Below the pieces are notes generated by a model. It was not told the origin of the DNA. It saw only the letters and a list, made by a program, of their open reading frames with translations, and did no database searches. 64,000 nt of DNA, taken from the NCBI RefSeq assembly GCF_036323735.1, contig NC_086028.1:22285001-22349000 (forward strand), in the 5' to 3' direction. This stretch comes from Rattus norvegicus. Its lineage: Eukaryota; Chordata; Mammalia; Rodentia; Muridae. The translations under genes were made by a program, and so were the position numbers. Shown piece by piece: positions 59,121 through 64,000 of the stretch. Every line of letters starts with the position of its first letter. The first letter of the stretch is position 1.

Positions 59121-60789
59121 CAGGTGCTAACTATAAGTTCATTTCTATCAAGTTCACCAATCTTATACTCATTACCTTAAACTTGTCAGTGCTGGCACAT
59201 CCCACAAGTTCAAATGTTGCTTGCTCATAAGGGCTCACAATTGCCAAACAATGGAAAGTTGTTCAAGAACAATTTTACCTTAGTTGTAGTCACTATAAGT
59301 TGTATCTTGTTTATTTTCCATTTTCTTTTCATCACCCTTCATACAATATGATCTTCTTGTTATGTTTGGCGTTCTAGCTGTACTGCCTAGTAGAAATCTT
59401 TGCACATGCTCATTCAATATCGAGGTAGTTTACCACAGTGTGATTTGATTTAAAAGACTCTGGCTAATATTATCTAAGCCCCGAGAATAGCCCTGGCCAA
59501 GACTTCGAAAGAGCACAGAGGCCCAATTCTATTATGAGTGGAGAATTGAAGGGACATTAACATTGAGCCATGAAGTGATGAATAGATAGCATGAAACATG
59601 CTTTTGAGTGACAGGCACTTCTCATGGGGACCCAAACTGTGCCTTCTGACTTAATTACATTGGCCCAACAGATCTGTATTCTAATTGGTGCATCAATACT
59701 ATATGCTTAACTTATTTATCTCAGGGTCCTCTGTGCACTTGTGATAAAGAGAATGCTGAGATAAAACAAAATAAATGTTATCCTTCACTCACTCCAACAT
59801 GAAATTTAATTTGGAAGAGTGAAAAATTGCAACCAGCATGAGTAAGCAATTCAAAATGGAGGAGGAGTCAGTCATCCACCAGGTCTCATGGGATCTTTTA
59901 TGTGTTGGTTAATTAAAATGACCTGAAGTGTTGAACCTTCTTTCTCTGGGGGATATTTTGAAATTCGTATACTTCCCAGGGGAATGGCCATATTGCTTCA
60001 CTCTCAATTTGCGACGAGGACACAGCAAGCCAATTAGCATTGCTAGACTCAAGAGTCTTCAGAATTTTTAGTGGACCTGCCCCTACTCCCCAACTTCCTA
60101 TCAAAGATGAAGAAAATGCAACCTAGAGAGAAAAACGCTTTGCCAGCTGATATTTTCTCAGTAGAAGAAGATGACATAGTAAGTAAGCTCATGGTAAGTT
60201 TAATCTGGAATGTTTCACCTGTTAATAAAAGCACTAGCTACCTGGGTTACCTCTGGCCAGTCCGAGTACACGCAGTCATTGGCCATACTGGTTGTACATA
60301 TTATACTGAGGCACCCTCAAAGAACTATGTTTCTATTCACTACTGTTTCTATTTTGCAGATAGGTCAAGAAGGGCTCCCAGGCTCAGCCTACACAGGACT
60401 ATTGAGCTCTCGTCTAACAATAGCATCACCTTTGAGCCCGAGTCAGATATCTACATGAGCCTCTCTGACTCACTGTCTGTTTTGGGTCCCCTTAGAATTA
60501 GGAGTATTCATGTTTTTAGATTCTTAAACCATTGACCAGGAAGAACACTGTATAACACATGAAAAGTATATTAATTTTCAGTTTCTGTAAGTAAGGTTCA
60601 ATCGAAGCATAGCCATTTGTGCACATGTGACTGAGTGGATCATAGTCACTCAGTATGAACACAATGGAAGCCAAACCTATAAGATTTACCCCCAGCTTCC
60701 ATATGGAAAAGCCTATGCGCCCCTAATATTCATCACAATCTGTCTTGCTTCCACAAGTAACAATGAGAAAGAAAACAACAAGGATATGG
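59121..60789. other. Intergenic, no gene recognised
   Basis: The 154-aa frame at 60071-60535 crosses a MIR-like stretch and has no domain I know. The rest is unassigned. Confidence 0.5.
60095..60170 (-). mobile_element. Possible MIR SINE fragment
   Basis: 'AAAGATGAAGAAAATGCAAC' (60102), then 'CTAGAGAGAAAAACGC', resembles the antisense MIR segment. The 154-aa frame starting at 60071 crosses it, which argues against that frame being a gene. Confidence 0.4.
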
Positions 60790-61345
60790 GAGAAGAGAAA
60801 GCTGGAAGTCTGTGACCTTAAAAGCAAGGCCCTGTATCGCATCCTCCTCTATCCTCAGGGCTCAGGGAACATGGTGGAAGAGAAGGTAAAACGAATCTAC
60901 AAGTATGATGCTTGGGAAGACTGCTGTGGAATGTGACTTCTGGACAAGACGGGGTGTGCACTCAAGGCAGCTGGGGCTACTTTCACAAGACAGCACAAGA
61001 CTTGCTTATCCTGGAAGGGGGAAGGGCTCCCATCTCAACCCTTCCCTTAGGGACTACTGATAGTTAGTTAATGGTGTGTAGCCATTGATAAGTTGCCCAT
61101 GCTCCAATAAACAGCTTCCCACCCATGCTCATGCAGGCAAACCTATTTACACTCAGTGGGTCACACTCGTGTGGAAATGCATGAAAATAGGGCAGGGAGT
61201 CCTGGGGAAAAAAACAACATCTGGGTTGCAAAAGAAGAGGAAAGCTAGAGGGTAATGAGGAAGGATGACAAGCATGTCAATTTATGAAATGCAGGTATTG
61301 AACTATCAAAGAGTAGGGATGAAAAGAAAAAGTAAAACAAAAATA
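60790..61345 (+). mobile_element. Decayed L1 (Lx-lineage) 3' UTR
   Basis: Related in pattern to 7630-8310. Landmarks are 'CTCAGGGAACATGGTGGAAG' at about 60860, 'GACTTCTGGACAAGAC' at 60937, and the stretch around 61076-61160 ('TGTAGCCATTGATAAGTTGC' then 'CCCATGCTCATGCAGGCAA'), which is typical of murid L1 3' ends. It closes with A-rich sequence at about 61320-61345. Short frames over it are not genes. Confidence 0.7.
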
Positions 61346-61364
61346 AAAGCTGAAAGAAGAAAAA

Positions 61365-61757
61365 AATCTCTACCACAGGACCCACACATGTATGCACCAG
61401 GTCCTCTGCATGTGGAGTACACTTTCCAGTTTAGCACTTTTTGGGGACTCCTGCACATGTTAATGAATTGCTTTCTCATTCTTCTGTCTTACTTAGGGTT
61501 CTTTTCATTTTCTGTTGACTTGTCTTGGTTCTACTTCCAAACAACGGTTTCTGTTTTATATTTTATTTTGCTATGTTTTGTGTTCTCTGAGAGGCCTCTT
61601 TTTTGTTTGTTTGTTTTTCTAATGAAAGACAAAACGGGAGAGGGTCTGGATGGGAAAGGAGCTGTAGAGGAATGGGGAGGGGGATTAGAAGGAGGGAAAA
61701 CTGTACTCAGATTATATTGTATGAGTAAAGAGACTATGTTTAATAAAAGGAAAAAAA
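61365..61757 (+). mobile_element. Second L1 3' end, immediately downstream
   Basis: A different murid L1 3' UTR type starts soon after the A-rich end of the previous one. It shows the T-rich central part with TTTG repeats (61600-61617), then 'CTAATGAAAGACAAAACGGG' (61619), a G-rich tract and AATAAAAGG at the end (61742). Its 178-aa frame (61265-61801) spans both elements and is not a gene. Confidence 0.7.
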
Positions 61758-62579
61758 TAGAAACTAGGCAAGTTCATGTATCCAGAAACAAAAATAACTA
61801 AACTGATATTTGCAGAACAAAGATCTAAAAGCACCAACCTGGTCCATGACACAGAGTCTCTACTAGATTGTGGTAAATATAAGCATGTCATGCCTAAGGA
61901 GATCACAGGCATGCCTGTTAGAACACATTCTTTTACACGAGTCCTCTAACAAAAAAATTGTCCCACCCATCCAGATTCAAAAAGTGTGTTCAGCTTTTTA
62001 GGCTCTTGTGAGGTCAAAACTACTTTCGTAATGTTACTAAGACAGCACTAGTCTTTCACACTCATCCTTCCATGGATATTTAGGGAGGTTTTCTAGAGAC
62101 TTCAGGAAAAGTGATTCCTTTTAACATAGAGTAAACACAGAAGCAGATATTTCATCTCATAAAATGAGCTGGCACCATAGCAAAACAATGGCAGATTTCA
62201 CAGTTACTTTTGTTTTAGAAAATATGGGTGTTTATTTTAGCCTTAATTTTTTTCATTCATAGAAGCATATAACGGTTAATTATTTTTGCAGGTTGGTAGA
62301 TAATTATGTTTAAGGGTTCTAATTTTAATTTCCAATGGGCTGTGGTAGATAAATAAAACCCAAAGATATACAAACTTTTAACATTCTCAAAATATTTTGA
62401 TGCCTTGTGAGTTTCACATCATGGACCTCAGTTCCTCTCATCTCTCCTTCCCCTCCCCTTTCCTTGCCACTCACCCCAAATAAAATAAATAAGCAAACAA
62501 CAACAAAAATCCCAAAGCATAAAAAATAATCACAGTGTGTCCTACAGCATACACCTTTGTCCATACCTCTTCACTGCAA
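61758..62579. other. Intergenic, no gene recognised
   Basis: AT-rich unassigned sequence between an L1 3' end and the tandem array. Confidence 0.55.
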
Positions 62580-64000
62580 TGAGTCGTCAATCTGGCTTAA
62601 GGTCTCTGGCCTCTGTGACACCATCAATATCAGATCCTCTTGGAACTCCTCTCTGTCATCCTGGTACTGCCCTGTCTCCTGGAGATTCTTAATCCTTGGA
62701 TTAGCAAGACTAGCCCCTCCACATATCCCAACCTTTCACAGATGATATAGATTTGGGAGTGAGGCAACTCAGAACTCTAGATCTGGGCCTGGGTGGCAGC
62801 TGGGCTCATCAGCTCTCCCCTATCTGCATCACTAGGGCAAGCTCACCAGCAATGCTCTGGCTAGACCACCCAATACCACCATCTACAGGAGGTAGGGGCC
62901 ACTCTCCTGATCCTATGTCATCAAAGCTGCTTCCCCTCCACTTAACAGCTCCAGAAACAGCTTCATTGTGCTGACTAGTTAAGGCATGGTGGCCCATTCT
63001 CCCAAGAGTTGTAGCCTGTGAGGGGCTGGACCAGCTCTCCCATTTTCATACCTTCAGGGCTGGCACACTTGCACCTCTTCAACCAGGGCCAGCCCTACTG
63101 ATCTGCCCAGGCTAGATCCAGAGCTTCCTCACCCTAGTGCAGCAACTAGCCAGGGCAGATCCGTTCATCAACTCTCATGACCTCTGGATCAGTTTTCTCA
63201 AGTACCTTAGGTGGTGCGGGGAAAGGGGACAGAGGACATCTCTTCAGCACATACCAGTTTATGGTAGAGGAGTGGCAGGGGTAGCTCTCCTGTTCTCTGG
63301 CTCCATTTACCTATGGCCCCTCTACCAAGGAACGTTCTACTGTGCTGCCAATGTAAGGTGCAGAGTCTGCTCTCTTGAGTGCTGCAGAAGCCAAGGGAAA
63401 GGAATGGCTCACCCTCTCTTATGACTCCTGGGCCAGTTCTACTAATTGCCATGGGTGATAAGGTGTGGGAAGGGCATCACCTTCACACCCATACCACCTA
63501 ACAGCAGACATGCAGTAGGGCCATCTCTCCCTTGCTCTGCCCTTGCAGCTGGTTCACCAGCTTCTTTTTGATCTGACCAGGGCCAGTACTTCTGTGCTGC
63601 CTATTCAAAGTGGATGGTCTTCTATCCCTAGTACTGCAGCCAGCACTGGTCAGAGCTAGCTTACATGGTCTAATGACCATGCAGTCATGGTCAGTTTTCC
63701 TGATTGTCACTGGTGGCCAGGTCAAGGGTCATTCCGTAGCACCCATGCCACCTCATATCAAACCAGTGGTGAGGTTAACTCTCCCTTGCTATCACCCTCT
63801 GGGCTCCCTCATCTATGCTCCATCAACCAGGGCCAGCCCTACTGTGTTGCCTGGTTGAGGAGCAGGCTTGCTCTCCAGAACACTGCATCCAGGCATCCAG
63901 TGAGTCCAGGGCCAACTAAGCACAGTCCATGGATATCCATGTAATCCTAGGAGGCTGTACCAACTAGGGAATCCCAAGTTCTATAATGGTAATATGAGCT
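62580..64000. repeat. Tandem array of about 250-bp units, resembling old murine L1 5' UTR sequence
   Basis: A motif close to ACCAGGGCCAGCCCTACTGTG recurs at 62831 (diverged), 63082, 63324, 63576 and 63826. Spacings are 251, 242, 252 and 250 bp. Between them other shared blocks recur, such as 'CTCATGACCTCTGGATCAG' (63175), 'CTTATGACTCCTGGGCCAG' (63418) and a diverged version near 63670. The array is GC-richer than its surroundings and is cut by the window end. The composition and motifs resemble the tandem 5' UTR sequence of ancient murine L1s (L1_Mur type) as I remember it. The orientation and the rest of the element cannot be seen. Confidence 0.7.

Noticed and set aside
60071..60535. 154-aa frame, considered as a small gene
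   Set aside because: It crosses a MIR-like stretch, has no recognisable domain, and no exon structure was seen.
61265..61801. 178-aa frame
   Set aside because: It spans two L1 3' ends.

Overview
The window looks like AT-rich, gene-poor mammalian chromosomal DNA from a murid rodent, most likely a rat (Rattus). Three things point there: two ID SINEs of the BC1/tRNA-Ala type that is greatly expanded in rats, one of them close to consensus with a fresh A-tail; a full-length L1 whose ORF1 and ORF2 proteins read as rat-type LINE-1; and a background of rodent repeats (B1, B2/B3-type and B4-type SINEs, Lx-lineage L1 3' ends, URR1) over older mammalian repeats (MIR, L2, hAT-Charlie). I recognise no host protein-coding exon, rRNA or functional tRNA gene. 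The only long intact reading frames are those of the L1.

Layout. 1-9.6 kb: intergenic sequence with MIR copies, an L2 3' end that appears to be split by a URR1 element, a B3-type SINE and a decayed L1 3' UTR. 9.6-16.2 kb: CT, TG/TA and CA microsatellites, an L1 3' end (about 11.4-12.1 kb), antisense B3, B1 and B4/ID-type SINEs. 16.2-17.1 kb: an L1 3' end with a 5' inversion and near-matching target-site duplications, later hit by an ID element. 17.85-19.0 kb: an old antisense L1 ORF2 fragment. 20.4-26.8 kb: a complete L1 on the minus strand with 3' UTR, ORF2 (1286 aa), ORF1 (357 aa), a GC-rich 5' UTR, an A-tail and a perfect 14-bp target-site duplication. A 370-bp polypyrimidine tract lies just outside its 5' end. 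27.3-32.3 kb: MIR, CA repeat, two more L1 3' ends and a B2/B3-type SINE. 32.6-46.7 kb: mostly unique sequence with microsatellites, MIRs and hAT-type relics, including AT-rich stretches dense in TAAT-type motifs that are candidate regulatory sequence. 46.7-49.1 kb: an ID element, an L1 ORF2 fragment and a B3-type SINE. 49.4-52.6 kb: unique sequence, a TG-rich array with a 36-38 bp higher-order period, and a GAAA/GCAA tract. 53.5-61.8 kb: URR1, MIRs, a TG and a GA repeat, and two L1 3' ends in tandem. 62.6-64.0 kb: at least five diverged tandem units of about 250 bp, resembling old murine L1 5' UTR sequence and running off the window.

Functional reading. The only genes that work together here are L1 ORF1 (RNA-binding chaperone) and ORF2 (endonuclease plus reverse transcriptase). 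They form the L1 ribonucleoprotein, and all catalytic residues I can check are present. The rest of the window is a record of L1 and SINE insertion at different ages. I see no evidence of a wholly new biological system. The most informative items are the intact L1 with its insertion site, the 5'-inverted L1 carrying a nested ID element, the tandem array at the right edge, and a few candidate conserved non-coding stretches.
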